Assembly: GCA_035765855.1 (NCBI GenBank)
Contig: DASTWM010000228.1
Coordinates: forward strand, 1-6,050
Direction: 5' to 3'
Source of the DNA: DASTWM01 sp035765855
GTDB taxonomy: Bacteria > Chloroflexota > Chloroflexia > Chloroflexales > Roseiflexaceae
DNA: 6,050 nt
Positions 6,050 through 6,050 of this stretch are shown here, piece after piece; within the stretch, counting starts at the first letter, position 1; every line of letters starts with the position of its first letter. The translations under genes and the position numbers were made by a program. The notes beneath the pieces were generated by a model that was not told the origin of the DNA, did not search any database, and saw nothing but the letters and a program-made list of their open reading frames with translations.

Positions 6050-6050
6050 T

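Noticed and set aside
1..6050. tRNA, rRNA, CRISPR array, transposon ends or riboswitch
   Set aside because: No spaced direct repeats, terminal inverted repeats with a transposase, conserved RNA motifs or long structured leaders were recognised on either strand.

Overview
The window holds two transcription units pointing away from each other at the left and two converging in the middle. All coding frames are intact. The proteins (a HAE1-type RND pump paired with a long-hairpin lipoprotein adaptor, a COG1216-type GT2 glycosyltransferase, a LiaI-like small membrane protein) and the moderately GC-rich, Ala-rich coding style suggest a bacterium of the Chloroflexota, perhaps class Chloroflexia. That assignment is inference from protein style only; no rRNA or other marker gene is present.

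Layout: (1) 2-241, minus strand: the first 80 residues of a small integral membrane protein, cut by the left edge. (2) 242-386: a divergent intergenic region with a good -10 box placed exactly for a leaderless transcript of the next gene. (3) 387-1388, plus strand: a complete family 2 glycosyltransferase. (4) 1389-1427: a strong hairpin with U-tracts on both strands, serving as a shared terminator for converging genes. (5) 1446-2942, minus strand: a 498-residue HlyD/AcrA-type periplasmic adaptor with a lipoprotein signal. (6) 2993-6049, minus strand: an RND efflux transporter whose N-terminus lies beyond the right edge.

The RND gene and the adaptor gene form one operon, transcribed right to left. 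They are 50 bp apart with no terminator between them, and the shared terminator follows the adaptor. Together they encode the inner-membrane pump and the adaptor of a proton-driven multidrug or amphiphile exporter. No outer-membrane channel gene is in view. The adaptor hairpin tip is a Gly/Asn-rich loop rather than a recognisable TolC-docking tip, which would fit an organism without a classical outer membrane. The glycosyltransferase is a separate unit, and nothing links it functionally to the pump.

No tRNA, rRNA, CRISPR array, insertion sequence or clear sign of horizontal transfer was seen. There is no gene-free stretch longer than 300 bases. I did not find a new biological system here; the most interesting points are the architecture of the adaptor, the putative leaderless start, and the asymmetric bidirectional terminator.
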